Source of the DNA: Azophilus sp964348115
GTDB taxonomy: Bacteria > Pseudomonadota > Gammaproteobacteria > Pseudomonadales > Azotimanducaceae
Length of the DNA stretch: 47,186 nucleotides
NCBI GenBank assembly: GCA_964348115.1
Contig: CAYGBY010000007.1
Span: forward strand, 1 to 47,186
Direction: 5' to 3'
Both the position numbers and the translations under genes were made by a program. This document shows positions 16,221 through 25,574 of the stretch, piece by piece. How positions within the stretch are numbered: position 1 is the first letter of the stretch; each line of letters starts with the position of its first letter. The notes under the pieces are model-generated. The model was not told where the DNA came from. It searched no databases and saw nothing but the letters and a program-made list of their open reading frames with translations.

Positions 16221-17273
16221 TCAGGAGGGCTCCTTCCGGGCCTCGTCCTCAAGCTCCGCGCGCCATTGTACGGTGTTGCGCGCGTCGCGCAGGTCGGCGC
16301 CGGACAGGGCTTCCTTAACGCCGTGCAGGTCCGCGGCGACGAACCGCGCCCCTTCCACCCTTGCCCCGGCCAGCACAGCATTGCGCAGCACGGCTTGGGT
16401 AGCGTCCATGCCGGCCAGGTCCGCATCCTGCAGCAGCGCATCGGTCCACACGCTTTGTTGGGCCAAGGCACCAACCAGGGAGGCACCGGACAAGACGGCG
16501 TTGGGAAACATGGCACCCTGCAGGCGGGCACCGTCAAAACGGGCCTCGGGGGCTTGGACCTTGGCGAACAGCGCACCCGCTAGGGCGGCTTCGCGGAAGT
16601 CCGCCCCGGCTAGCTGGCACTCGGCAAAGATGGTCCGCTCGGCATGGCGAAAGCGGGCGGCGGCCAAGTCGCTTTGGTAGAGGTTGCAGGCTTCTAGGAC
16701 GATGGGGGAAAAATCCACCTCGCGGGCGGCTGAACGCACGAAGTTGCACCGCTCGAACCGGGCCCCCGCAAAGGAGCAGCAACTGAAGTCGAGGGCAACG
16801 GCGCTGGCCCCGGTCCAGACGGCATTTTCCGCCGACAGTTGCTTGAACGTGCACGATGAGATGGCTGGCCCGTCCTGGGCGCAGCCGGCACTGTCGAATT
16901 GCAGGTGCCCGATCTGGCTGTCGGCGAGCACCACCTGCCGCCCGGCCTGCTCGATCACCAGCCGATCCAAGCGGGTACCCGCCAACAGCACTTCGGCAAG
17001 CTCCCCGTCGGCAATGGCGATGTTGGAGCCCTGGCATTCCACCCAGCGGGTCTGCACCAGCGTGCAGGCGGCGAAGCGGCAGTCCTGGAATTGGCAGTTC
17101 AGGAACAGGGTCTGCAGCAGGTTCACGCCGGAAAAAACCACCCCGTCGAAAACGCAATCCTGAAAGATCACCCCAGCTAGGTCGTCGCCGCTGACCCGCT
17201 GATCGCTCCAGCTCCGGCCGGTGACCGGAATGCCCGCATCGCGATGGGCCCCTTGCGTGTCGCGATAGATCAT
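16221..17273 (-). CDS. Pentapeptide-repeat protein
   Basis: A 350-residue protein is built mostly of pentapeptide repeats (A[D/N]LxX type), for example VIFQDCVFDGVVFSGVNLLQ at about residues 36-55, then repeats through CDFS- and FAECQLAGADFREAAL-like units to the C-terminus. Such repeats fold into a right-handed quadrilateral beta-helix. No enzymatic motif is visible. Its ATG overlaps the stop of the upstream helical-repeat gene by 4 nt, so the two are coupled. The large DUF2169 protein of this cluster ends in similar repeats, suggesting a T6SS accessory role rather than, for example, a gyrase-protecting one. Confidence 0.8.
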   Translation of the reverse strand: MIYRDTQGAHRDAGIPVTGRSWSDQRVSGDDLAGVIFQDCVFDGVVFSGVNLLQTLFLNCQFQDCRFAACTLVQTRWVECQGSNIAIADGELAEVLLAGTRLDRLVIEQAGRQVVLADSQIGHLQFDSAGCAQDGPAISSCTFKQLSAENAVWTGASAVALDFSCCSFAGARFERCNFVRSAAREVDFSPIVLEACNLYQSDLAAARFRHAERTIFAECQLAGADFREAALAGALFAKVQAPEARFDGARLQGAMFPNAVLSGASLVGALAQQSVWTDALLQDADLAGMDATQAVLRNAVLAGARVEGARFVAADLHGVKEALSGADLRDARNTVQWRAELEDEARKEPS

Positions 17274-18736
17274 CGGTCGCCCCCCTGCTGCAGCCCCCTA
17301 GCCAGCTCGCCAGCCCGTTTGCCGGCCCCGGCCCAGCCCGTGCGGGCGTCCGCCCGAACCACGCGAAAGGCCGGCCAAGCCTGTTCCGGGAGCGGGCCGG
17401 CCCAAAAGGGATCGCCCGGCGGCGCCACCACCACCGTTGGTTTTCCCTCATGGGCGCGGGCGAGCGCCGATTCCGCACCCAGCACCCAAACCGCCGCCTT
17501 GGTCCGGGGGGCCGCGTCGACGCTCTCGGCGAGACTGCGGGTTTCCTCTTCTGGCCAATCGTGGCCAACGCCCACGCCCTGGCACAGCGGCGCTTCGATC
17601 CAAACGCCCGACCCCTGCACGGAGCCCTTGGCGACCGGTGCCGGCGCCAGCAGCCCAACCAGGGCGCCATCGTCCAGAACCCCCGCAGGCACGGCCTGCT
17701 CATCGGGCAGCCTATTGGCCGCCAAATCAAAGAGCTCAACTGCTGCGGGGGACTGGAGCGCCGCATCAATCCAGGGTTGCCAGCGATGGGGATGCGTGCG
17801 CCAGACATGTATGGAGCGACCGGCGGTGAACAGCTCCTCGCCTACGGCATCGGCGTCCTTGGGCGGGTCACCGCGCAGCAGCAGCAGGGCGGCCTTGGCG
17901 GGCGCACCTAGGGGCCCGGCCTTGTGCATTAGCTGCACCGCCAAGTCCGCATCGCCGGCCAGGGTCGCCAACTCCAAACGGCCGGCGGTCATCCAGGGAT
18001 TGTTCGCATCGTTAAAGCGCTGCCACGCCTGCTGTCCCAAACCCGCGGTCCAGGCCGTGCGGGCCACGGTGGGCATCATGTCCTCAGCAAGATCCGGGGT
18101 CGCCAGCAAATTGGCGGCAAAGCGCTGCAAGTCTTGCTGAGCGCCCTCCCGGGCCAGCAGGGTTGCGGCCACAATGGCAAATGCGCCCGCCACCGCCGGC
18201 TCTGGAATGGGTGCCAGCCCAATCAGGAAGGGTTCGATGAAGCGTCGGGCCGCCGCTTCGCCGCCATGGGCCAACGCTGCCCGGGCACCGGTCAAAGCCG
18301 CATGGGCGTGCAGCGGCAGGGCTTGCGCAACCGCTTCGGCACCTTGGTGGTCGCCAAGAATGTGGCGGCGGCGGGCCAACGCCAGCGTGGCGATGGCGTC
18401 ACCCTGCCGATGCAGTTGCTGCAACTGCCCCAGGGCGGCAACCACCGCGCCGGCGGCGAACATGGCCTCGCACTCCAACAAGACTTCGGGCGTTCCTTGG
18501 CCGGACTCGCGGGCACCGCGCGCCACCCGCAAAGCGCCAAGTACGTCGCCGTCCGCGAGCTGCCGCCAGCCTTTGCCGCCACAGGCGCCAGCCCGCACCA
18601 AGTCGCCTTGGGCGGCGAACATGGCGGCGCGCCGCCGCAGGGAGGCACCGGACCAGGCACCGACCAGTGCCTCCACACCGGGGTCGCGGGCGGTGCGGAA
18701 CCGCCAGGCTTCGGCTAGGCGCGAATCGAGAAACAT
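17270..18736 (-). CDS. Alpha-helical (TPR-like) T6SS-associated protein
   Basis: A protein of about 488 residues from the ATG at 18,736 (MFLDSRLAEAWRF). An upstream in-frame ATG exists, but the extra residues look like a translated leader rather than protein. The body is a series of alanine/leucine-rich helices with TPR-like spacing (for example GDLVRAGACGGKGWRQLADG and ATLALARRRHILGDHQGAEA). A C-terminal part from about residue 330 is more mixed. I recognise no catalytic motif. It is coupled to the downstream pentapeptide gene and lies after tssC, so an accessory or scaffold role in the T6SS is likely. Family unknown. Confidence 0.65.
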   Translation of the reverse strand: MFLDSRLAEAWRFRTARDPGVEALVGAWSGASLRRRAAMFAAQGDLVRAGACGGKGWRQLADGDVLGALRVARGARESGQGTPEVLLECEAMFAAGAVVAALGQLQQLHRQGDAIATLALARRRHILGDHQGAEAVAQALPLHAHAALTGARAALAHGGEAAARRFIEPFLIGLAPIPEPAVAGAFAIVAATLLAREGAQQDLQRFAANLLATPDLAEDMMPTVARTAWTAGLGQQAWQRFNDANNPWMTAGRLELATLAGDADLAVQLMHKAGPLGAPAKAALLLLRGDPPKDADAVGEELFTAGRSIHVWRTHPHRWQPWIDAALQSPAAVELFDLAANRLPDEQAVPAGVLDDGALVGLLAPAPVAKGSVQGSGVWIEAPLCQGVGVGHDWPEEETRSLAESVDAAPRTKAAVWVLGAESALARAHEGKPTVVVAPPGDPFWAGPLPEQAWPAFRVVRADARTGWAGAGKRAGELARGLQQGGDR

Positions 18737-18755
18737 GGTTCCGGTGCCTTTGCGT

Positions 18756-18779
18756 CGGGCACCCGGCTCAGGGTGCCCG
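18756..18779 (-). other. Hairpin in tssC-downstream leader
   Basis: A perfect 9-bp inverted repeat (CGGGCACCC and GGGTGCCCG) with a 6-nt loop lies 20 nt before the start of the helical-repeat gene and about 215 nt after tssC. No T-run follows, so it is more likely an mRNA-stability or attenuation structure than a simple terminator. The rest of the 258-bp gap shows no gene. Confidence 0.4.
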
Positions 18780-18993
18780 GGCGTCAACCGCCTGCGGCGA
18801 ACGCCCGGTCTGGCACCGAGGCCGTCCAGGGTTCGCGCCGCCCGCGCCGCGCAAGACACAGCGCAGTCCCATCAAACGGGAACACCCGGCAAGATGCCAA
18901 GCGCACGGGGCGCGGTCAGTTTTGCGCGACGAGCAAGGCGCTAAGGCGGGATGCATCGGCGCTCCAATGCAGGCCGACTTTGGCCGCGGGCTG

Positions 18994-20469
18994 TTAGGCG
19001 GAGGTTGAGGGCAGATCCGCCACCAAGCGCAGGGACGCGGTCAGTTCCTCAAGCTGGAAGTGCGGCCGCAAGTGCGCCACTGCCGTATAGGAGCCCGGCT
19101 TGCCCGGCACGTCCCGCACCTGGATGCGCGCCTCCCGCAGGGGATAGCGCGCCTTGGTGGCGTGGGAAGCGGAATCATCCGCCGTGACGTACTGGGCGAT
19201 CCAAGTGTTCAGGTGGCGCTCCACATCTTCCCGGGACGAGAAGCCCCCCACCTTGTCGCGCATGATCGCCTTCAGGTAGTGGGCGAACCGCGAGCAGGCC
19301 AGTATGTACGGCAAGCTGGCCGACAGCCTGGCGTTGGCGTTCGCCTCCTCTTCGACGAATTTCTGCGGGCGGTTGACGGTCGACCCAGAGAACACCACGG
19401 CATAGTCCGTGTTCCTGGCGTGACAAAGGCCGACGACGCCCTGGTCGGACAGCTCCTTTTCACGCCGGTCGGTAATGGATGTCTCCGTGGGGCACTTGGT
19501 GATCCTGGAGCCCGTCAGGGATGGGTAGGTGTGCAGCGGCAAGTTGCCGACCTTGCCACCCGTCTCGGTGCCACGAATCGCCGAAGGCCAGCCATACTCG
19601 GCAAAGGACTTCATGACCAGGCCACCCATTGCCCAAGCCGAGGGCCCCCATAGGTACTTGCTGTGATCGCCCTCGATGTCTTCTTCGAAATCCATCTCTT
19701 CCACCGGTGCCGAGTCAGGCCCCCAGGGCTGGCGAACCAGGGTGCGCGGCGCCGTCAACACCAGGTAGCGGGAATCCGGGCTGTCGCGCAGGGAATTCCA
19801 GGCGGCCATTTCGCTGGATTCGAAGATCTTGGCGATATCGATGGGCCGGTCCAGTTCGGTGAAGCTGTCGAGATCGAACAGCCGCGGGTCCGCACTGGCG
19901 AGGAAGGGCGCATGGGCCATGGCCGCCACCGCGGAAATGTCCCGCAGAAACTGCAGGTCTGGAGGCGTCCGTCCGAACTCCATGTCGCCGAGCAGAAAGG
20001 TGTACGGGGAACCGCCCAGGGTGCCGTATTCGTCCTCGTAAACGCTTTTGAAGAAGTGGGATTGATCGAACCCCGGCGCCCGGGCGAAGTCCCGCGCAAT
20101 CTCCTTGCGATGGGCGTTGAACACCCGCACCTTCATGGATGAGGAAAGTTCGTTCTCCGAGACCAGCCGGTCGAGGTTGCGCCAGCTCGATTCCAGCTTC
20201 TGAAACTTGTCGTGGTGAAGAACAGCGTTGACCTGGGCGGAGATCAGCCGATCAAGGGCGGCAATGCGCTCGGCGATGGCGCGCTTGGCGCCGCCTTCCA
20301 CACTCACCCCGGCCTTGGTGGCCTCCTCCAGAAAGCCCTGCAGCATGCCGCGGGCACCATCGACCTGATGGCTGTCGCGCACCAGGCGTCCGTCGTCGAA
20401 GATCTGTTCCAGAATAGTGCCCGACGCAACGCCCGGCACCGAAGTCTGCTGTTGTGCACCCTTCGCCAT
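18994..20469 (-). CDS. tssC: T6SS sheath large subunit TssC
   Basis: TssC (VipB/EvpB) forms the contractile sheath with TssB. Its 491 residues are typical length. Characteristic stretches are clear: DRLISAQVNAVLHHDKFQKL near residue 73, SWRNLDRLVSEN, GTLGGSPYTFLLGDMEF, the WAMGGLVMKSFAEYGWPSAI segment and the C-terminal HLNTWIAQYVTADDSASHAT. The last 50 residues carry the beta-strand-rich handshake and ClpV-facing region. It starts 3 nt after tssB. The pair is encoded in a separate block from tssE-M. Confidence 0.96.
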   Translation of the reverse strand: MAKGAQQQTSVPGVASGTILEQIFDDGRLVRDSHQVDGARGMLQGFLEEATKAGVSVEGGAKRAIAERIAALDRLISAQVNAVLHHDKFQKLESSWRNLDRLVSENELSSSMKVRVFNAHRKEIARDFARAPGFDQSHFFKSVYEDEYGTLGGSPYTFLLGDMEFGRTPPDLQFLRDISAVAAMAHAPFLASADPRLFDLDSFTELDRPIDIAKIFESSEMAAWNSLRDSPDSRYLVLTAPRTLVRQPWGPDSAPVEEMDFEEDIEGDHSKYLWGPSAWAMGGLVMKSFAEYGWPSAIRGTETGGKVGNLPLHTYPSLTGSRITKCPTETSITDRREKELSDQGVVGLCHARNTDYAVVFSGSTVNRPQKFVEEEANANARLSASLPYILACSRFAHYLKAIMRDKVGGFSSREDVERHLNTWIAQYVTADDSASHATKARYPLREARIQVRDVPGKPGSYTAVAHLRPHFQLEELTASLRLVADLPSTSA

Positions 20470-20472
20470 CGC

Positions 20473-20997
20473 TTAAGTCCCTCCTTCGCCCTGGTCATCG
20501 CCGCCGAGATTGCCGAGTTGAGCTTCTAGCTCCTCCCGCTTGCTGTCGTTGGCGAGCACCTCGCCAAGAATGCCGTCAAGCTTGTCATTGGCCTCCACCT
20601 TGCCATACAGGTCGGCAAGCTGGCGCCGCAGCTCCAGCAGCTTGGCGGTCTGCGGCACCTGTGCGGCAACGCCCATTGGCGAAAAATCCTCTACGGAATT
20701 GAATTGCAGCGACACCTGGAAGTCTTCGTCCTCCCCCGATATCTCGTTGGGAACGGAGAACTCCAGGGTCGGATTGATGCGCGTCATAAGCCGGTCCACG
20801 CCGCCCTGCTCCACCTCCGCAAAGTCCCGATCCTTGTACTCCACCGGATCGTCGGAATCGCCGGACAGGTCGGAAATGACGCCCACCACCATGGGCAGCT
20901 CCCGAGATTCAGTGGCGCCGCCATCCTCTACGTCATAGGTAATTTGCACCCGAGGCGGGCGCACCCGCCCCACCCGTCGCTGACTTGAATCGGCCAT
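20473..20997 (-). CDS. tssB: T6SS sheath small subunit TssB
   Basis: TssB (VipA) pairs with TssC in the sheath. Family features seen are the N-terminal VGRVRPPRVQITYDVEDGGA (VQI-x-YDVE core), ELPMVVGVISDLSG, KDRDFAEVEQGGVDRLM and the C-terminal helix AKLLELRRQLADLYGKVEAN. Its 174 residues are normal. The start is supported by AAGGAG 7 nt upstream. Immediately upstream is a ~160-bp gap that contains a 6-bp-stem hairpin (21,100-21,119) and no gene. Confidence 0.96.
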   Translation of the reverse strand: MADSSQRRVGRVRPPRVQITYDVEDGGATESRELPMVVGVISDLSGDSDDPVEYKDRDFAEVEQGGVDRLMTRINPTLEFSVPNEISGEDEDFQVSLQFNSVEDFSPMGVAAQVPQTAKLLELRRQLADLYGKVEANDKLDGILGEVLANDSKREELEAQLGNLGGDDQGEGGT

Positions 20998-21160
20998 TTG
21001 TTCGCTCCTTGCCAGTCACTCCTACCCAAATCGGAACCTTGCCCAATGGGCCCTTGCCTAGACGCCGCTCACCGCACCGGGGCGGGCGCACCGACAAGGG
21101 CCGATAGTAGCACATCGGCGGGCGCCAGCCACAACCCATGCCCGGCCGGGTAAGGCCCCT

Positions 21161-23662
21161 TCATGCCGAAGAGCGCTTGGTGCCACGGAAATCCGCACCG
21201 ATAATCTCCCGCTCCTCAAATTTGGCGCCCTCGACATCGGCGTCCGCAAAGACCGCGCCGGCCAGACGGGTGTCGGCGAAGTCCACCCCACGCAGGGATG
21301 AGCCGAAAAACCAGGCGCCGACGGCGTTGCTGTTGGACCAGACGCTGGTGGCCATGGGGCAGTTCAGAAAACGCACCTCGGCAAGCTCGGCGTTCTGGAA
21401 CACGGCACCGGTCAGATCGCAGGCGTCAAAGCGGCAGCCGGGGTCAAAGCCCGCGTCGGTGAACACCGCATTGGTGAAGCCGCTCTCTAGGAAGCGGCAG
21501 CGTTCAAACTGGGCCTCATCGAAATGGCAGGCGGACAGGAAGCCGCAGGTGGACGCCTGCACCTCCGTGAAGACGCTGCCCGGAAAACCCTTGCCCATTG
21601 CCCACAGCTTGAACATCGACACGCGCTCGAAGCGGCTGTTGGGCGCATGGGTGAGGCTGAAGGTCACCTGTTGCAGATCGATGTCGCGCCAGACCACCTG
21701 AACCAACAGACCCTGATCCAACTGCACGTCGCACCAGCCGCCGGCGACGAACTCGAGGTCGCGCAGCGCCGCATCCGACAGTGAGAGTTCCGCAAACCGG
21801 CAAGCCTCGAAGGCGCAGTCCGTCCAGACCGGCGAGACGGCCCGTAGGTTGCGAAACTCACAGTCGCGAAAGCGGCAGTCCGCAATGGTCGCCCGCGAGA
21901 GGTTGACGGCATCGAAGACGCAGCCGCGAAAGTCGCAAAACTCGAAGCGCCCGCCGGCGAAACTACCGCCCACAAACTCGCAGTCCGCGAACTCGACGTT
22001 GCGCCAAGTGGATTCCTCGGCCAGCAAACCGTCTAGGCGCCGGCCGTGGATGGCGGGCCGCGAGTCAGCCGGTTCGCCGCCCGCGGCCGCACCCACCGCA
22101 GCGGCGACCATGACCCCGGAAACGTCTAAATGGCGACCGAGGTCGCCGCTACGCAGCCGCTCGCAAAGCTGTTCGCCGAAGCGCATCGCCTCCGCCTCTT
22201 CGAGCGCCGGCCAGAACAGGGGCGGATTCGCGTTTTGGCTACGGGCGTCGGCGAGCTTGGCCAGCACTTCGTCGGCGTCCACCGATTCGATGGCGTTGGT
22301 GCGAATCTGCTCGGCGATGGTGAGTTCCTGCGGTGCCCGGTAGGGCCCAGCGAGGCGCCGCGCCACCTCCGCGTCCAGCCCAGCGCCACGCCGCTCTGGC
22401 TCTCTTTCGGCCTCTGCGTCCGGGGCGGGGAAGCCCGCCTCCTCGTGCCGACGTTTGGCGGCCGCCAGCGCCGTAGTGGCCACGGCGCCCACGGCATTGG
22501 CGTCCGGCGGCTCGTCTCCGGCTATGGCCTGCTGCGCCTCCTCCACCGCGCCGGCGGGTTCCGGCGCCGCGTCGCCGAACGGATTGGCGTCCTCCATGCC
22601 CATTTCCGCACGCATCCAGGCATCGGCCGCCGCCTGGCGGGCGACGATGGGGTCACCCTCGGGCGGCGCTCCGAATGGCGTCTCCACAGTCGCCGCCATA
22701 GCCGCCGGCAGCAGCGGCCGGTCATCGAGGGCGCGGGCCGGGTCCAACCAGCGATCAACGGCGATTTCCGCCAGATCCTGCTCGTCGCGCTTGGCAGCGT
22801 CCAGATCCTCGAGGGCGGCCACCAACGCCAGGACGCTCTGGCCAAGGACATCATCGCCGATGGAAATGCTGGTCCGCCAGGCCAGGGCGGCCAAGCCAGC
22901 GGCGGGAATGAGCATCAGGCAGTGGATGCGAACCGTCTCTAGGGACCAACGGCCCTGGGGCGAACGCGACGAGGCGATGGTCACGCGGTAGGGCGGCAGC
23001 AGCAGGTCCATGTCCTCGGCCAGTAGGCCGGTCAGGGTCAAGGGATCGCCCGGGTGCAGGGAGCGGGTCCACAGTTTCTCGTGGGCTTCGTACATCAGGG
23101 CGGGGTCCGCATCAGCGGGCCAGCCGGTTCCTGAACTTTCGTCTGGCACGCCCATCCGACGCAGGCGCACCGGGTGATCCATTGGCGTTGCCCCCAACCA
23201 AAGGGGCCGCTGCGGTTGCTCGGCATCGATGATCAGCGGCACCCGCTGGTCGCCCGGGCCGCCGCGTCCCACCGGGTTGTCGCGCTCATGCCAGGCGGCC
23301 GCCTGGGGGCCCGGCGTCAGCGGCGCCGTCGGTGCCTCGGGGTCGGGGCGCAGTATGAAGCGGCAGACTAGCCCGCCACAGCGCAAACTCGCCTCACGCG
23401 CATCCTCCACCGGTGGCGGCAGTGCGCCCAGCACCAGAACCTCCGCCTGCGGCAGCGGCACCATGCTGTCGGGCGCCGTCACCGTGCCTGCATGGACGGT
23501 CACGGCCTCATACCAGTCTGCCGGCTTCACCGGCGCGCCATCGGCAAGACGGAAAGGAAACAGGGCGGACGCGCAAAGCACATTGCCCCCGCCGGGCATG
23601 GCCAGGGGCCGGGCACCAAAGCCGATGGCCTGGGGATTGACCAGTGCGCGTCCCTCGCTCAT
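21161..23662 (-). CDS. DUF2169 domain protein with C-terminal pentapeptide repeats
   Basis: An 833-residue fusion. Residues 1 to about 290 have the DUF2169 pattern (conserved P-rich strands, GATVSV-like beta sandwich, an AWHERDNPVGRG segment and VTIASSRSPQGRW). DUF2169 proteins are found beside VgrG/PAAR genes and are thought to act as effector or spike adaptors (TecT-like idea, partly inference). A linker rich in alanine, acidic residues and proline follows. Residues about 540-833 are pentapeptide repeats (FADCEFVGGSFAGGRFEFCD), predicted to form a beta-helix. It lies directly after vgrG-like gene 1 (20 nt), consistent with loading that spike. Confidence 0.82.
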   Translation of the reverse strand: MSEGRALVNPQAIGFGARPLAMPGGGNVLCASALFPFRLADGAPVKPADWYEAVTVHAGTVTAPDSMVPLPQAEVLVLGALPPPVEDAREASLRCGGLVCRFILRPDPEAPTAPLTPGPQAAAWHERDNPVGRGGPGDQRVPLIIDAEQPQRPLWLGATPMDHPVRLRRMGVPDESSGTGWPADADPALMYEAHEKLWTRSLHPGDPLTLTGLLAEDMDLLLPPYRVTIASSRSPQGRWSLETVRIHCLMLIPAAGLAALAWRTSISIGDDVLGQSVLALVAALEDLDAAKRDEQDLAEIAVDRWLDPARALDDRPLLPAAMAATVETPFGAPPEGDPIVARQAAADAWMRAEMGMEDANPFGDAAPEPAGAVEEAQQAIAGDEPPDANAVGAVATTALAAAKRRHEEAGFPAPDAEAEREPERRGAGLDAEVARRLAGPYRAPQELTIAEQIRTNAIESVDADEVLAKLADARSQNANPPLFWPALEEAEAMRFGEQLCERLRSGDLGRHLDVSGVMVAAAVGAAAGGEPADSRPAIHGRRLDGLLAEESTWRNVEFADCEFVGGSFAGGRFEFCDFRGCVFDAVNLSRATIADCRFRDCEFRNLRAVSPVWTDCAFEACRFAELSLSDAALRDLEFVAGGWCDVQLDQGLLVQVVWRDIDLQQVTFSLTHAPNSRFERVSMFKLWAMGKGFPGSVFTEVQASTCGFLSACHFDEAQFERCRFLESGFTNAVFTDAGFDPGCRFDACDLTGAVFQNAELAEVRFLNCPMATSVWSNSNAVGAWFFGSSLRGVDFADTRLAGAVFADADVEGAKFEEREIIGADFRGTKRSSA

Positions 23663-23681
23663 CGTTCATCAAGACGCGGCT

Positions 23682-25421
23682 TCAAGAACTATCTTCCTCG
23701 GAATCGATCGCCGCCTTGGGCCGGAACAGCAGACCGGACCACTGGTCGTCGCCGTGGCGCACCACCATGCCCATGGAGGCATCGACCAGGGACTGGCCAA
23801 CCCGGCGATCATTGCCATAGCTGAAGCCGATGATCTCCGCGTACAGTGGGTTTTGCACTGAAATGCGGCACTTGTCCCCCTGGCGGTGGGCGGGCACGAA
23901 GCCATGCAGTCCGCCGGCCATGGGCTCGACCACCGGCAGGTGGACACTGAGGGCCCCGGCGACCGCTTCGTCCTCCCCGGCGTCGTCGTCGGCATCGCTG
24001 GGCCCGGTGCCTTCCGGCCCCTGATCGGCGATGGCGCCGGGGGTGAACCCGAAGGCAACCGGGATGCGGCCGAGCCGGTCCCTGGCAACGGATTCGCCGA
24101 CTGTGGATTCGCCGTCGTCAACCAGCGCCGACATGATCACCGGGCCCGCATCGGCAGGGACTGGCGGGCGCCAGGCCAGGCCGGACTTGACCAGATCGAT
24201 TTCGTTGCGGTACATGCCGTCGGCCACGGCGTGCCTGGTGCGCTGGGTTTGCCAAAGCGCCGAGCCGTTGACTGGACGGTTGCTAAACGCCATCAGCCGC
24301 CCCGGGTGAACGCCCGGTTGGGCGGTGGTGACGCGGATGTCGGCCAGGTTGAGGGTCGATCGCTCCTGGGAGAAGTTCGCCCGGGCACCGGCTTCCTCCA
24401 CGCTGAGCCCGGCCGCATACAGCAGCGTCTCTACGGCACCCGCCTCGCCGAGGCGCCGGGAGGCGCCGGTGGTGGGGTTATCCATGACCGCGCCGCGTTC
24501 CGGCGACGCCGGATGATGCCCCATGCGGCTGATGACGGCGTTCCCGGCGGTGGCGTGGCCGGCATTCAGTGTCATGTCCAGGGGCATGCCCGTGGGTGGC
24601 CTATCCAGCAGCAAGATGTCCAGGCCGCCGTCGGCGGCGCCGAGCATTTCAATGCGCACGCCGAGCCGGCCGAAAACGCTGTCCAGCCAATGGCCAAGGG
24701 TCTGGCCAGTGGCGATGGCGTAGGGAATCTCCGCCGCTGCCTCGCGCAGCGCCTGGGAAATGCGTATGGTCGGCAAGCCGCGCAGGGCCGGCGTGGCGGT
24801 CGGCAGCCCATCGCCGCCGCCAGCCAACGACAGGGCACCGCCGAGCAACTCCGCCAGCGGGCACTCGCGAAAGACGCCCCAGATGCGCTGGCCACTTAAC
24901 CTGCTTAGCGGGTCGGAGAAGCGCACTTGACAGACCGTATCGAGGGACCCGGCGGTACTCGGCATCGTGGTCAGATTGGTGATGACCGAAGGCCAGGTGC
25001 GCAGGGGCAGGGCTTGCATCTCCGATGCGACGGACGTGTAACCGGGCCCCTGGGCGTCTAATTGCGCACCCCGCAGCGGCAAACCATCCGCCTCGGAGGC
25101 ACCGGTCGACCAGGTTCGCAACCACAACCCAAGGGCGACTGCGGAACCAGGCACGAACTGGTAGGCCAGCACCGAGGCAAGCGTATTGCCGGCCGACGAT
25201 ATGCGGCCACCGCCAGGGTCGACCACGGCAAAGCCCTGCCAGCCGCCATTGGGAAACTCGGTCAGGTACAAGCGCTCCACCATCACCGCGGAACCGAGGT
25301 CCAGGGAATCTAGCTCCACAACATAGAAGTAGCTGTTGGTTCCGCTATCAGGTGTAGCGGGCGGCGCGGCGGCGGTGCCGGACGCGGAACCCGCGCCCGT
25401 GCTCATGGCCAACTCCGGCAA
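23682..25421 (-). CDS. vgrG1: VgrG-like spike core 1, no C-terminal needle
   Basis: A VgrG/gpD-type protein of 579 residues. The first ~430 residues correspond to the gp27-like base (ending with RPGRLMAFSNRPVNGSALWQ). An OB-fold begins at DRLGRIPVAFGF (about 446) and includes PMAGGLHGFVPAHRQGDKCR (about 495-515). Canonical VgrGs continue into a long triple-stranded beta-helix (DUF2345-like); this one ends about 65 residues later, at SSEED-type residues, so the needle is absent. A short acidic loop with DADDDAGEDE lies inside the OB-fold, exactly where its paralogue carries a large insert. It follows the second VgrG gene after a 153-bp gap that contains a hairpin. Confidence 0.82.
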   Translation of the reverse strand: MPELAMSTGAGSASGTAAAPPATPDSGTNSYFYVVELDSLDLGSAVMVERLYLTEFPNGGWQGFAVVDPGGGRISSAGNTLASVLAYQFVPGSAVALGLWLRTWSTGASEADGLPLRGAQLDAQGPGYTSVASEMQALPLRTWPSVITNLTTMPSTAGSLDTVCQVRFSDPLSRLSGQRIWGVFRECPLAELLGGALSLAGGGDGLPTATPALRGLPTIRISQALREAAAEIPYAIATGQTLGHWLDSVFGRLGVRIEMLGAADGGLDILLLDRPPTGMPLDMTLNAGHATAGNAVISRMGHHPASPERGAVMDNPTTGASRRLGEAGAVETLLYAAGLSVEEAGARANFSQERSTLNLADIRVTTAQPGVHPGRLMAFSNRPVNGSALWQTQRTRHAVADGMYRNEIDLVKSGLAWRPPVPADAGPVIMSALVDDGESTVGESVARDRLGRIPVAFGFTPGAIADQGPEGTGPSDADDDAGEDEAVAGALSVHLPVVEPMAGGLHGFVPAHRQGDKCRISVQNPLYAEIIGFSYGNDRRVGQSLVDASMGMVVRHGDDQWSGLLFRPKAAIDSEEDSS

Positions 25422-25510
25422 GGGCTAGGGAACCTCTGCACAGGTCGCGTTCGCCCAGCCAGCCAGCCCGCCATGGGCGTGCGGGCCGAAACCGGCAAGG
25501 GCTGGCCGCT

Positions 25511-25545
25511 AGTTCGGCGGCTGGCCTGGGCAGCCAGGCCGAACT
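25511..25545 (-). terminator. Hairpin in the gap between the two VgrG genes
   Basis: Inverted repeat AGTTCGGC / GCCGAACT (8-bp perfect outer stem) with an inner GGCTG/CAGCC stem, 30 nt after the stop of VgrG-like gene 2. No T-run follows, so it may be a partial terminator or an RNA-processing structure. Confidence 0.4.
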
Positions 25546-25574
25546 GGGCCGGTTGCGTGGCCTTGGGGGCCCGT

